From contig NZ_CP025015.1 in the NCBI RefSeq assembly GCF_002953715.1, positions 186,001-250,000 of the forward strand: a stretch of 64,000 nt of DNA, written 5' to 3'. Numbering within the stretch: position 1 is the stretch's first letter; each line of letters opens with the position of its first letter. Of this stretch, positions 26,617 to 35,174 are shown in pieces. This DNA comes from Rhizobium leguminosarum. Lineage in GTDB: Bacteria > Pseudomonadota > Alphaproteobacteria > Rhizobiales > Rhizobiaceae. The translations under genes were made by a program, and so were the position numbers. The notes under the pieces were generated by a model. It did not search any database, had not been told where the DNA came from, and was given only the letters and a program-made list of their open reading frames with translations.

Positions 26617-26903
26617 GGAAATTCCAATCCTATCTAAGCGTGCCGCGATTTCGCAGCGAAGCTACAACGGGAGCTGGACCGCATCAACCAACAAAAGCCG
26701 GTCCATCGCTGGCGCCGTATGGCCAAGCTTCGTTAATGTCCGCAGAGCAGTCCGGCGGGGCAGCCTATCCTGACCTTTCGCTTTTGCGCGTTGCTGAAAG
26801 CTCCAATGCCTTCCATCGTTTTGTTCGAGACTAGGCTTGGCCTCGGCGGAAGAGTGGTAAACCCTGTAGCTAGCAGTGGGCGCGCGTCTCTTTGCCTGCG
26901 CAT

Positions 26904-28181
26904 CTAATCTTCCCGATGCTTTGATCGGTATCTCTCATCAGGTGCCTTCCAATTTTCAATGAAGTCCAGGGGATCGATGCTACCCATCATGGCCCTCGCA
27001 AGCTCCAGCCGCTCTTCGAGGCGTTGGCGACGCTCGTTGTCGAGTTTATTCAAACGCTCCTCAGCGTCAGCGAAGAAGCGTTCTACTGCCATCGCCTTTG
27101 CCCATTTCTCGATGGTTTCGGCAAGCTGCTGCCGGCTGTCTGAGAGAGCCTGCGCGACCTTTCGAGCGTCCTCTCGTCGCTCGTAGCGCTCCCATTCCTC
27201 CGCCCGCTCTTTCTTTCTCCTGGCTTCGGCTGCATCTTCGGCGATCATCAGCTTCAAAATGTGATCATGCGAAGCTTGCAGCGTCTCGACGATCGTCGAA
27301 ATGACCTTTTCGAGGGGCTCCTCCTGCGTGTCCTGCCATCTGGCCGACCACTCGACACCCTTCTTTGGAGAGTAGGCGATTATCCTCAGGCGGCCGGAGG
27401 GCATGTCCTGCTCCGTCGTCCAGGAATGCGTCATCTGCCACGGTTTCATTGACCGGACGAGCTTGCTGTCCTCCCGATAATAATCGCCGTTGATGTATCG
27501 CATCGTCACCCTTTCAGTCATTTCCGTGATGGCCAGGCCTATAGGCACGCTGTCGATGTAGAAGATGGTCGGTCGGTCAGGCCCCCAGATCCCGCTTGAA
27601 TAATAACGTCCATACTTCCGGTCCTTGAGCTCAACCTCCTGCTCGGACACGTGAATGCGACCAGTGTCATCGCTTTGCGGGGCGATGTGAACGCGGTAAC
27701 CCCGCTCATCGAGCGCAAGGTAAAGGGCGTTCGCAATACGGAGTGTTCTTGGCAGCGCGCTTTCCGACGAAATCAAGTCGGGGAGGAGCCGCTTGTAAGG
27801 ACGCAGGAACTCACCGTCTTTTACCTCCCTCGACTTACGCAAATGCCCCTCGACGCCAAAAAGAAGTGGATGATATTCCATCCGACGGGCTTTTTTTGGG
27901 GCCCTGTCCTTCGAGGGTTGATCCTTGGGTGTTCTCGGTCGCCGGGGCTTCGAGATCGCCGGCGTGATCTCGATCACTTCATCAGGCGCTTCCGGCAATG
28001 CGGGTAGCTCAACTGGGAGACCTAAGGATTTTCGCGTCCAGTATCCGGAACCAGGATAGGGGACCTGATACTTCTTGCACACCGCAGCTAAGGCGGTCCC
28101 GGTCGTACCCAATTCCGCGGCAAGCTTGCTTAAAGGCCTGGCACTTACGCGCTTGTAAAGCTCGAGCCGAGACAATTGCAT
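26904..28181 (-). CDS. helix-turn-helix protein of unknown function (paralogue B)
   Basis: Protein of 425 aa with an N-terminal module matching paralogue A: SRLELYKRVSARPLSKLAAE, then ALAAVCKKYQVPYPGSGYW. After a basic, proline-rich linker (about 75-105) the central part is mixed alpha/beta, and residues about 300-400 form a long charged coiled coil (AEARRKKERAEEWERYERRE, ANDs with EERLNKLDNERRQRLEE). No catalytic motif is recognised. With paralogue A it brackets the NYN and cold-shock genes, all on the minus strand. A DNA-binding or scaffold role is plausible only from the N-terminal module. Confidence 0.7.
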   Translation of the reverse strand: MQLSRLELYKRVSARPLSKLAAELGTTGTALAAVCKKYQVPYPGSGYWTRKSLGLPVELPALPEAPDEVIEITPAISKPRRPRTPKDQPSKDRAPKKARRMEYHPLLFGVEGHLRKSREVKDGEFLRPYKRLLPDLISSESALPRTLRIANALYLALDERGYRVHIAPQSDDTGRIHVSEQEVELKDRKYGRYYSSGIWGPDRPTIFYIDSVPIGLAITEMTERVTMRYINGDYYREDSKLVRSMKPWQMTHSWTTEQDMPSGRLRIIAYSPKKGVEWSARWQDTQEEPLEKVISTIVETLQASHDHILKLMIAEDAAEARRKKERAEEWERYERREDARKVAQALSDSRQQLAETIEKWAKAMAVERFFADAEERLNKLDNERRQRLEERLELARAMMGSIDPLDFIENWKAPDERYRSKHRED

Positions 28182-28249
28182 GCGTCAGCGTTCCTGTTTT
28201 GAAGATTCTTTGATCAGTCCCTTGCTCCTGACGAAGAGATGGAACTTCG

Positions 28250-28747
28250 CTACCCCAACTGCATTCGGCCCCAGTTCCAGCACTCCTCTCTGCAGGCATG
28301 ATGGAAATCTAGGTCCTCGCTGAAGGACCTACCAATACGCCGCGCGCCTTCGGAAAAGCCTTTCAACGCATTCTCCTCCAGCTCGCCCTCTTGTAAGCTG
28401 CCTTGATTCACGCAGATGGCCGTCAGCAATGGAAGTTTGCGGGCGTGGCAGATTTCCAAAAGCCGGTCGAGGTGTCCATTCTTTCCGTTCAGCTGATGTC
28501 GCGCCTTGCTCCACTCGACACCGCTCGCTTTTGCCAAATCTCCGTAGCTTATGCAGGTCCCGGAGACGGCCGCCCGCTTCAGGGCTGCAAGTGACTTCTC
28601 AAGATCAAGGCCTGCCCGCCTTCCAGCGCGGTGGCCCCGTTCTTCGAGCAATTCGAGATACAATGGGGCTTCGGTCTGGCAGCGTTTCTCAAAGTTCCTG
28701 ATCCACTGATCGATCTCGATATCCGTCTTGTGGGAAAAATCAGCCAT
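28250..28747 (-). CDS. conserved hypothetical protein
   Basis: Protein of 165 aa from the ATG at 28747; a longer frame to 28948 is unlikely because it has no ribosome binding site and runs into the divergent promoter. The central block ISYGDLAKASGVEWSKARHQ, then LDRLLEICHARKLPLLTAICVN, resembles the alkyltransferase-like/Atl1-like winged-helix pattern in outline, but the key residues of that family are not evident, so no function is given. Similar proteins of about this length occur in rhizobia. It is divergent from the small Cys-rich gene at 28947. Confidence 0.65.
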   Translation of the reverse strand: MADFSHKTDIEIDQWIRNFEKRCQTEAPLYLELLEERGHRAGRRAGLDLEKSLAALKRAAVSGTCISYGDLAKASGVEWSKARHQLNGKNGHLDRLLEICHARKLPLLTAICVNQGSLQEGELEENALKGFSEGARRIGRSFSEDLDFHHACREECWNWGRMQLG

Positions 28748-28946
28748 CGTCGTCTCGCTTATCGATGGCGGCTTCGCGTGACGTGTTCCGTCGCTGCCAC
28801 CGGTCTCGCCGTGGTTCCTGCCATTCTCTCTCAGCATAGCAGCGCGCAACGTGGGCGCAATTGGATCGTCTCCGACTGCGATCTCTTGCCGGCTTGTGCA
28901 ACCATCGAGGCTCACTATCTCTAGTTTACCCCACTGGAGCATCGCC

Positions 28947-29123
28947 ATGGATCGAAGCGCGGCCGATATGCTGTCGGAATTCTATATTGAAATTCTTCCG
29001 CCGGACCGCGATGAAACGTGTGCGTCGGATGCAACGGCATGTCCGTGCTGTCGAAGGTTACGTCCGGCCTCGAGCATGGATGATGATGGCTGCGGGATCT
29101 GCGACGAATGCCTAGCACCATGA
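28947..29123 (+). CDS. small Cys-rich putative zinc-ribbon protein
   Basis: Protein of 58 aa with TGGAGC ahead of the ATG. Its second half has CPCC and CGICDEC, two Cys pairs about 20 residues apart, a zinc-ribbon pattern. The stop overlaps the ATG of the next gene (ATGA), which supports translation. Function unknown; it may partner the downstream protein. Confidence 0.6.
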   Translation: MDRSAADMLSEFYIEILPPDRDETCASDATACPCCRRLRPASSMDDDGCGICDECLAP

Positions 29124-29442
29124 CGGCCAGCGGCAAAACACCTCCATCAATTCAGGCGACGTTCGAAGACGCGCTAGCGAAATTGCCGGACGGCTATGTC
29201 GACGGACATTTCGATAATCGATCATGGGGTGTGACCGTCAAGCGGTCGGAGGATGGCAAACGGACGTGGCTCTATGGCGAGGAGCTTAGCGGAACCGATA
29301 TCGTCAGCTTCAACCTTTATCGATTGGCTGGCCCTGAGTCGATACTGAAGCCGTGCGAAATGTCCTCTGCCAGGTGATCGAATTTGTTCTCGGTTTCGAG
29401 CCCGGCACAGCGAAAGCCGCGTCTCAAATGGTCGAAAAATGA
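29120..29442 (+). pseudogene. conserved hypothetical gene with probable 3' frameshift
   Basis: The open frame from 29120 codes for 85 aa (MTASGKTPPSIQATFEDALA ... ILKPCEMSSAR) and stops at 29377. In the frame shifted by one base the sequence continues smoothly from about 29366 as QVIEFVLGFEPG..., then stops at 29442. The second part reads as the natural end of such proteins, so a single-base indel near 29366 is likely, whether real or from sequencing. The shortened protein could still fold. Coupled to the Cys-rich gene upstream. No function recognised. Confidence 0.6.
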
Positions 29443-29534
29443 GCGCAGGGTCTATGTTGCATTGCAGCAAGCGCAGGGCTGCTCTGCGATCTGAGCGCTG
29501 GCGGTCGGGACAGCCTCTGATACCTTCAGCTCAA

Positions 29535-29655
29535 CGAAGCAATGCACCTCCTCCCAGAGGGCGCCTGACGGAACAGCGGCACTCCTCCTCCCAGCCGTTG
29601 TTCAATTCTTTGAAAAAGCCTGCCGCACCTCCTCCCGCGGCAGGCTTTTTCGTTT
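29535..29655 (+). ncRNA. alpha-r14 family small RNA (NfeR1-like) with three anti-Shine-Dalgarno motifs
   Basis: The motif CCTCCTCCC occurs three times, at 29547-29555, 29584-29592 and 29628-29636. The second is in the loop of a hairpin with stem GAACAGCGG / CCGTTGTTC (29571-29579 with 29595-29603). The third is the loop of a strong rho-independent terminator at 29613-29650. Unpaired CCUCCUCCC loops repeated in a transcript of about 110-120 nt are the hallmark of the alphaproteobacterial alpha-r14 sRNAs, to which S. meliloti NfeR1 belongs; they pair with ribosome binding sites of target mRNAs. The 5' end is estimated. Confidence 0.85.
29613..29650 (+). terminator. rho-independent terminator of the small RNA
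   Basis: A 14-bp perfect stem (AAAAAGCCTGCCGC with GCGGCAGGCTTTTT) encloses the loop ACCTCCTCCC and is followed by CGTTTT. The A tract makes it able to work in both directions, so it may also end the convergent SRAP gene. Confidence 0.93.
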
Positions 29656-29680
29656 TCGATACAAGCCCGGAATTCAGGCG

Positions 29681-30454
29681 TCAAAGCAGACTGCCCTGTT
29701 CCACCAGCTCTCCGGATGTCGAAACGATCGTGGATCCGTACGGTTCGCGGGACGAGATGATGAGCGCATCATTCGGTAATGGGCGGGCCAGCTCCTTGGC
29801 CTCTTCCCATGGCGCCCGCATCCAGGTGTCGGTCTCTTCCTTCGTCAGCAACAGGACCGGCATGGCCTTCTCATGGATCGGCTTCACCAGGTCGTTGGGA
29901 TCTGTGGTCAAGAATCCGTAGAGATCATCGGTGGTGAGACCATCCCTGACCTTTCGGACACTCAGCCATTGCGGCACATGGAGACCGGCAAAGAACATCA
30001 GCGGCTTACTTTCGTCGCGGGCGAACCAGGCATTGGGCACGTTTCCGCCATCCTCCTGGCTGGCCGGATCCGGCTCGGCGAAACTGGTGATCGGGACAAG
30101 GCATCTGTTTTCGACACCAAACCATCGTTTCCAGTGCGGAAAATTAAACTTGCGCACATTGGTCGTGCCGCGGTCGGCCTCCATGCGGATCAGTTCTTCG
30201 AGATCGAACGGCTTGCCTTTCGCCGCAAGCTTCTCGGCCTTGGCTTTGGCTGCCTTCTCAAGCGCGAAGCGCGGCGAAGGCAGTCCCCAGCGCGCATGGA
30301 CCAGTTGCTTCTTTCCGTCGGCGGTGTTGCGGACGATCGGCCCCATCTGGTCGGGGTTCATCTGATAGGCCGGCATCAGGTTGATCAGGCTTTCAGCGTC
30401 CTGGGCCCACTTCGCGACCCAGCCCCTGTCTTCCATGCGATACAGGTTGCACAT
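29681..30454 (-). CDS. SRAP-domain protein (SOS response-associated, HMCES/YedK-like)
   Basis: Protein of 257 aa starting MCNLYR; after Met removal Cys2 becomes the N-terminal nucleophile that crosslinks to abasic sites in single-stranded DNA. Further family blocks are ARWGLPSP (about 54-61), TTNVRKFNFPHWKRWF with the conserved Asn, RCLVPITSFAEP with the catalytic Glu, and PIHEKAMPVLL with the conserved His. Full length for the family. It protects abasic sites during replication. A ligD remnant lies just upstream on the same strand, so this may be what is left of a small DNA-repair group. It converges on the small RNA. Confidence 0.93.
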   Translation of the reverse strand: MCNLYRMEDRGWVAKWAQDAESLINLMPAYQMNPDQMGPIVRNTADGKKQLVHARWGLPSPRFALEKAAKAKAEKLAAKGKPFDLEELIRMEADRGTTNVRKFNFPHWKRWFGVENRCLVPITSFAEPDPASQEDGGNVPNAWFARDESKPLMFFAGLHVPQWLSVRKVRDGLTTDDLYGFLTTDPNDLVKPIHEKAMPVLLLTKEETDTWMRAPWEEAKELARPLPNDALIISSREPYGSTIVSTSGELVEQGSLL

Positions 30455-30515
30455 GCTAGATATCTACTCCGCCGAGCTCGAATGGACGACAATCTAGCGT
30501 ATGGCGCTGATTTCG

Positions 30516-30787
30516 CTAGTCGAGCCGGAAGACGTCGGCATTGTCCTGCCGATCTCGCAAGCCTTTGTAGGATGGATGACGTAGTTTCCCGTCCGACGTC
30601 CAGGCGCGAAACTCGATCTCGGCAATGAGGATCGGCTGGACCCAGACAATATCGGCACGTCCGGAATACAGCACGGGTGGCTGCTTTCGCTTCCACCGCA
30701 GCGTGTCCAGCACCTTCGGCAATCGGATCGCCTCTGCTTCATTGAAGCCGGTGCCGACGCTTCCGACGTGGACGAGATCGGTATCCC
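30516..30787 (-). pseudogene. 3' fragment of ATP-dependent DNA ligase (LigD-type)
   Basis: In one minus-strand frame the sequence reads DLVHVGSVGTGFNEAEAIRL, then WVQPILIAEIEFRAWTSDGK and LRHPSYKGLRDRQDN, ending at a stop at 30516. These are the C-terminal OB-fold blocks of LigD-type ligases (VGRVGTGF; WV.P.LVAEVEF; LRHPSFKGLR). The nucleotidyltransferase core upstream is missing, and the sequence beyond 30790 does not continue the match. It is about 90 codons of a protein usually several hundred residues long, so it is a remnant and not a gene. Confidence 0.8.
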
Positions 30788-30790
30788 TCG

Positions 30791-31347
30791 TCTGTCATCA
30801 ATTTGATCAAGGTGCTGATTTTCCATCCGGCAGATGAACATCCACAAGCGGCGCCATATGTGATCGCCAGGACTGGAACTGTTCTTTCGGTGGCAAGGTT
30901 ATGCGTCGAAAATTGCAAGGGCACCAGCGCCGCCGCTCCAGGTGCGCCGGCCATTCCTGTCCCGCAGCGGGGTCACCTCCAGACTCCGCAACCATCCAAT
31001 TCCTCCAGCGCATAAGCCGATCCGGGCTGCTGAAACTGACGCAAACAATCGTTTTCGCGGCTGAACCGCGCAGCCATCTTACAAAAGCCGAATTGGCTAA
31101 AGCTTTACGTGCATAAGCGACTTATCATATTCCCTGGCGAGCAGAAATGGACGGACCGATAATTTTCAGGACGCGGCGATAACGACAATTGCGTCCTGTT
31201 CATATATCTAAATGAGTAGTGGTTAATTCCGAAGGAAGTTCGGAAATTCCAAAATACGCAGCTGCCGGTGCAATGTAGTTTCGGGGCGCCGGCAACAAAA
31301 AACGATATTTATTCAAAACAAAGCATGCAAAAATAGGAGGATAGGCC
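30791..31347. other. intergenic region, no gene supported
   Basis: Follows the broken end of the ligD fragment. Overlapping short frames show no start signal or motif. The second half becomes AT-richer towards the small gene at 31348. Confidence 0.45.
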
Positions 31348-31503
31348 GTGAACTATCGGAGAATTGTTCTTGCGCGCTTTGCGCAAGCGTTGGCTTGCAA
31401 CAGGAATCATTCTGCGTGCACCCGCTCAGGCGCCGGGAAGAATTCCACCGCCTATTGTGCAGATTCATGCGAGACGCTCCTGATGCCGGACATCGGCAAA
31501 TAA
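31348..31503 (+). CDS. possible small Cys-containing protein
   Basis: A frame of 51 codons beginning with GTG and preceded by a perfect AGGAGG six to seven nt upstream. The product begins MNYRRIVLARFAQALACN, is basic at first, and has four cysteines (LACN, SACT, AYCADSCE). No family is recognised. The only support is the ribosome binding site, so it may be spurious. It overlaps no other plausible gene. Confidence 0.35.
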   Translation: MNYRRIVLARFAQALACNRNHSACTRSGAGKNSTAYCADSCETLLMPDIGK

Positions 31504-31642
31504 TGGCGCGCGAGGGGTTGCGCGCAGCCGAGGCAATCTGTGTCGATGCGTAATGGCTTGAGGCTTGCATGCAACCCCTACCATATCCACCCATTGTCGA
31601 AATTTTTGACGCTGCCTTTCATATGGCAGAGCGGAGGCTAAG

Positions 31643-31843
31643 ATGACCACGGCATGTGATGAGAAACATATCGAATTGAAGCCGATTTCGAGCTGCAGAC
31701 GAGAAGTCGAAGTCGCGATGGTGGAAATGCTCGTCAGTTTGCAGAAACGTGGATGGTCGGCTGCGGAATTGGCACTGGCGCTCGCAGATGCCTCCGAAGA
31801 TCTCGTCATGCTGATTGCGACCAAAAGGCTTCGACCGAATTAG
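31643..31843 (+). CDS. small hypothetical protein
   Basis: Protein of 66 aa with CGGAGG 6 nt before the ATG. It is amphipathic and helical (EVEVAMVEMLVSLQKRGWSA, then AELALALADASEDLVML) and may form a helix-turn-helix-like or dimer module, but no domain can be named. It stands alone between the small Cys ORF and an IS5 fragment. Confidence 0.55.
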   Translation: MTTACDEKHIELKPISSCRREVEVAMVEMLVSLQKRGWSAAELALALADASEDLVMLIATKRLRPN

Positions 31844-31921
31844 GTCGTGGTGACGATTTAACGATTTGGGATTCCTCCGGAGGCGCAAATCAGATTCAAG
31901 GCTGACTTTTGGAGATCGGCC

Positions 31922-32096
31922 GTGGATTGTGATGCGCTTCGGGATGACCAGTGGGAACGGATCAAGGATTGTGTGCCGGGCGGCACGAAGGGCAAACGCG
32001 GCCCGCGCACGAACAACCGGCTGTTCCTGGACGCGCTGTTGTGGATGGCCCGTTCCGGCGGTCGCTGGCGTGACCTGCCCGAACGGCTCGGCGGGC
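31922..32096 (+). pseudogene. 5' fragment of an IS5-family transposase
   Basis: The frame from the GTG at 31922 reads LRDDQWERIKDCVPGG, then RGPRTNNRLFLDALLWMARS and GGRWRDLPERLGG, the N-terminal block of IS5-family (IS1031-like) transposases. The match stops at about 32096, where unrelated sequence begins, so the DDE core is lost. Confidence 0.85.
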
Positions 32097-32346
32097 ACTG
32101 TAAACTTAACGCTGCGAAGACAAGATCTGGGATTGAGGCTTTGGTTCATTCGGCGTGGCGCGCGATTTGGCGCCATGCTCGCATGGCAGTTGCTCGCAAT
32201 TCTCGATGGTGGGTGGATGGAATATCGTGGCGGGGAACGTTAAAGAGGTTGGCGATCGGGTCGTGTACGGAAACGAAACGCTGAAGATGTCGCGCTGACT
32301 TGAAGCGCTTCATGATCCTCTCCCGCCGTCGGACGGGTTGATGAGA

Positions 32347-33154
32347 GGGTACTGTCACATTGATTGAGCGGTAAGGAAATTGAGGTAGCAGCGCACTCAT
32401 GACCGTGAGTGCACCGACCTAGAAGAACCACCGCTATCCGATCGAAATCGTAGCCCGTGCTGTCTGGCTCTACTTTCGCTTTAATCTGAGCCTGCGCGAT
32501 GTCGAGGAAATGCTGCTCGATCGCGGGATCGTCGTTTCCTACGAGACCATCCGCCGATGGTGCCGAAAGCATGGCCTTGATTATGCGCGCCGCATACGCC
32601 CCAAGGCGCCGACGAAAGGCGATGTCTGGCACCTCGATGAAGTCGTTGTGCGCGTCAACGGTCAGAAATGCTGGTTGGGGAGAGCGGTTGATCAGGATGG
32701 ATATGTGCTCGACGAGATCGTCCAGACACGCCATAACACCAAGGCGGCCAAGCGCCTGCTGACGCGACTTCTGAAGAAGCAGGGCATGCCGCCAAAGCCT
32801 ATGATCACCGACAAATTGCGCTCCTACGGGGCGGCCAAACGCCAGGTCATGCCGAACGTGGAACACCGCTCGCATAAAGGCTTGAACAACCGGGCGGAGA
32901 ATTCTCACCTGCCGTTGAGAAAACGGGAGCGAACGCGACAGGGTTTCCGGTCGGTTGGCTCATTGCAACATTTCGTGTCGATCTTCTCCGCCGTCCGAAA
33001 CCTCTTCGTCCCATCCCAGACCAACCGCTCGCAGCACAAATTCGAACCCATCGACGCCAGGCAATGGCCGCGTGGGAAGCCGTGAGTGCACGGCCTGCCT
33101 AAAAAGCGCAGGCTCGGCCTCACGTGGCCACATTCAAACAACGTGACAACGCCC
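32347..33154 (+). mobile_element. IS6-family insertion sequence, probably inactive
   Basis: About 808 bp, the usual IS6 length. The ends are imperfect inverted repeats: GGGTACTGTCACATTGATTG at the left against the complement of CAAACAACGTGACAACGCCC at the right. It contains one transposase gene with an early stop codon. No 8-bp target duplication is seen around it. Confidence 0.8.
32405..33085 (+). pseudogene. IS6-family transposase with nonsense codon near the start
   Basis: Starting from the GTG at 32405 the frame is VSAPT, then a TAG at 32420, then KNHRYPIEIVARAVWLYFRF and on to the end. The normal protein starts in this way without the stop. Everything after it is intact: the helix-turn-helix (about 20-50), VWHLDEVVVRVNGQ (first Asp of DDE), ITDKLRSYGAAKRQ (second Asp), and NNRAENSHLPLRKRER (Glu). 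The next start is ATG at 32510, which would lose part of the binding domain. Probably non-functional. Confidence 0.82.
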
Positions 33155-33362
33155 GGCGAAGAGCTTTTCACGCGATAGGGCCATGCCTGGCCTTTTTGAG
33201 GGAACGAGCGTCTGACGGCTCAGGAAATAGCTTGCGGTCAGGGGATTGAAATTCGGCATGCGCAGCGTCGCTCTTCGCTTTGGCGAGGAGTCCCTTCCGG
33301 CGCGCAAAGCGAAGGTCCGCGCAACGGCTGGATTTAGCTATCGAGAGAAATCATGTTGGAAA

Positions 33363-33442
33363 ATCCGCATGTAGCGCGGATATTTGAACATGAATCACCC
33401 ATGAAAACAAAGTGTGTTGCAATATCTGCACATAGAGCGGAT
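33363..33442 (+). promoter_or_regulatory. paired inverted repeats upstream of the AbiE operon (operator candidates)
   Basis: Two related palindromes: ATCCGC-N7-GCGGAT at 33363-33381 and ATCTGC-N7-GCGGAT at 33424-33442, each followed by a similar ATTTGAACATGA / ATTGGACATGA block. The two units are 61 nt apart. AbiEi antitoxins of characterised systems repress their own operon by binding paired inverted repeats near the promoter, which fits. The second copy reaches the start codon. Confidence 0.7.
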
Positions 33443-33450
33443 AATTGGAC

Positions 33451-34278
33451 ATGATTCACGATAAACGGGCCGCGCTTTCTGCCTATACATCAAACTTGCT
33501 CTCCCAGGGGCGGGTGGTTTTTGATGGCCGAGAGGCGATCGAAGCGCTGGGCATCAATCGTGGCGCGTTCCTGGACTCAGCCGAGCGTTTGCAGCGTCGA
33601 AAACTACTCCTCAACCCGCGCCACGACTTCTATATCGTGGTCCCTCCACAATTCATGTCATTGGGCGCTCCGCCACCAACCTGGTACATTGACGCGCTGA
33701 TGCGCCATGAGGGGAATTCCTATTATGTCGGTCTGCTTAAGGCTGCCGAACTGCACGGTGCCACGCATCAGGCCGTGATGGAGTTTCAAGTCGTGGCGGC
33801 CAAACGGCTCCCCAAGATCAGGGCCGGTCGCAACCGCGTCGTCTTCTACTACCGAAAGGATATGGAGACCGTCGCCGCGGGCGTTGTCGACAAGAAAACC
33901 GAGACAGGTTCGATGAGAGTGTCGTCACCAGCTCTCACCGCGCTCGACATTCTGCGGTATTCTCGTGGCGCCGGCGGTCTTGATAACATCTTCACTGTCC
34001 TCAGGGATATCGCGCCGCAGATTGATTTCGAAAGCCTGACCAACCTGTCGCGCGTCACCGAACGGCCGGTCGTGCAGCGCCTCGGCTACCTTCTCGACAG
34101 GCTGGGTCACGGCCCACGCCTGGCGTCGATGCGTACCGCCTTGGAAGACCGCGGCAACCTGCCCTGGACGGAGCTGGACCGCAAAGAAGCCGGCGATCCC
34201 GACTTTTCTACTGAAGTGCTCGAGCGCGACCCGCGTTGGCGGGTCATCGTCCGCCGCTATCCGGAGGCCGATGAATGA
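33451..34278 (+). CDS. type IV antitoxin AbiEi
   Basis: Protein of 275 aa from the ATG at 33451; a TTG at 33445 is an alternative. It begins with a winged-helix region (about 1-85: FDGREAIEALGINRGAFLDS, AERLQRRKLL), with YIVVPPQFMSLGAPPPTWYI and YYVGLLKAAELHGATHQ as the AbiEi_3 C-terminal domain opening. The antitoxin works both as a repressor and as a neutraliser of the AbiEii nucleotidyltransferase without stable binding to it. Its stop overlaps the toxin start (ATGA). Paired inverted repeats lie just upstream. Confidence 0.9.
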   Translation: MIHDKRAALSAYTSNLLSQGRVVFDGREAIEALGINRGAFLDSAERLQRRKLLLNPRHDFYIVVPPQFMSLGAPPPTWYIDALMRHEGNSYYVGLLKAAELHGATHQAVMEFQVVAAKRLPKIRAGRNRVVFYYRKDMETVAAGVVDKKTETGSMRVSSPALTALDILRYSRGAGGLDNIFTVLRDIAPQIDFESLTNLSRVTERPVVQRLGYLLDRLGHGPRLASMRTALEDRGNLPWTELDRKEAGDPDFSTEVLERDPRWRVIVRRYPEADE

Positions 34279-35135
34279 TACCAGCTCAGAATATTGTCGC
34301 GTGGGGCAATGTCGCGCCTTGGGCCGATCAACGTCAGATCGAACAGGATCTGATTATCAGCCGGGCGGTGGTCGCGATATTCACCGACCCCTTCTTGCGC
34401 GAAGCCTTGAGGTTTCGCGGCGGCACAGCCCTCAACAAACTGCACTTCCCGGCTCCGCTGCGCTACTCGGAAGACATTGATCTCGTGCGCACAGAGGCCG
34501 GGCCGATCGGCCCGGTACTGGACGCCTTGCGTGTCGTCCTCGAGCCGTGGCTTGGACACGGTCAGTACGAGTCAAGTCCGGTCGCACCCAAGTTGAAATT
34601 CCGGATTGAGGCCGAGGACGGCGGCGGCGTCCCCATCCGCCTCAAGGTCGAAACCAACATCAGCGAGATCGAAGCGTATGATCCGCCGATCGACTTGCCG
34701 TTCGGCGTGACCAATCCATGGTTCACCGGGAATGCGTCCGTCCCGACATTCTCCCGTGAGGAAATGTTGGCCACCAAGCTGCGCGCGCTGCTGCAGCGGG
34801 AGAAGGGTCGCGATCTCTATGACCTGGCGCATGGCCTAGAGACGTTTGAGGGCCTGAATGTGGAGAAAGTGGCTGACTTTTTTGGCCGCTACGTCGCACT
34901 TTCGGGCCAGGTCATCACGCGGGCACAGGCTGAGCAACGGATGTTCGCGAAGCTTGCCCGGCCGCGCTTTCTGACCGACATGCAGCCATTGCTTCCGACA
35001 CAGCAGGCCGAAGCGCTGACCGACCAAACGACCCTCCAGTCATTTACCAGCGTTTTCGCGGCATTCATCGAACGCTTGCCCGGTGACACGTGGTTACGCA
35101 CCACTGAAATGCGCGAGCGCTTCGGCGTGGTGTAG
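34275..35135 (+). CDS. AbiEii/AbiGii nucleotidyltransferase toxin
   Basis: Protein of 286 aa, coupled to AbiEi. The nucleotidyltransferase signature is LRFRGGTALNKLHF (about 48-61) followed by RYSEDIDLVR with the D-x-D pair, and FSREEMLATKLRALLQREKGRDLYDL (about 157-183, in parts) is the C-terminal block typical of AbiEii. Toxins of this family add nucleotides to tRNA ends or otherwise stop growth, giving phage abortive infection and plasmid stability. Complete and probably active. Confidence 0.94.
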   Translation: MIPAQNIVAWGNVAPWADQRQIEQDLIISRAVVAIFTDPFLREALRFRGGTALNKLHFPAPLRYSEDIDLVRTEAGPIGPVLDALRVVLEPWLGHGQYESSPVAPKLKFRIEAEDGGGVPIRLKVETNISEIEAYDPPIDLPFGVTNPWFTGNASVPTFSREEMLATKLRALLQREKGRDLYDLAHGLETFEGLNVEKVADFFGRYVALSGQVITRAQAEQRMFAKLARPRFLTDMQPLLPTQQAEALTDQTTLQSFTSVFAAFIERLPGDTWLRTTEMRERFGVV

Positions 35136-35174
35136 AGATATGAATTGGAACGATGACGTCGAGGGTGGCCTGGG

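Noticed and set aside
32339..33162. Target duplication around the IS6 element
   Set aside because: The flanking 8 bp (TGATGAGA and GGCGAAGA) differ.
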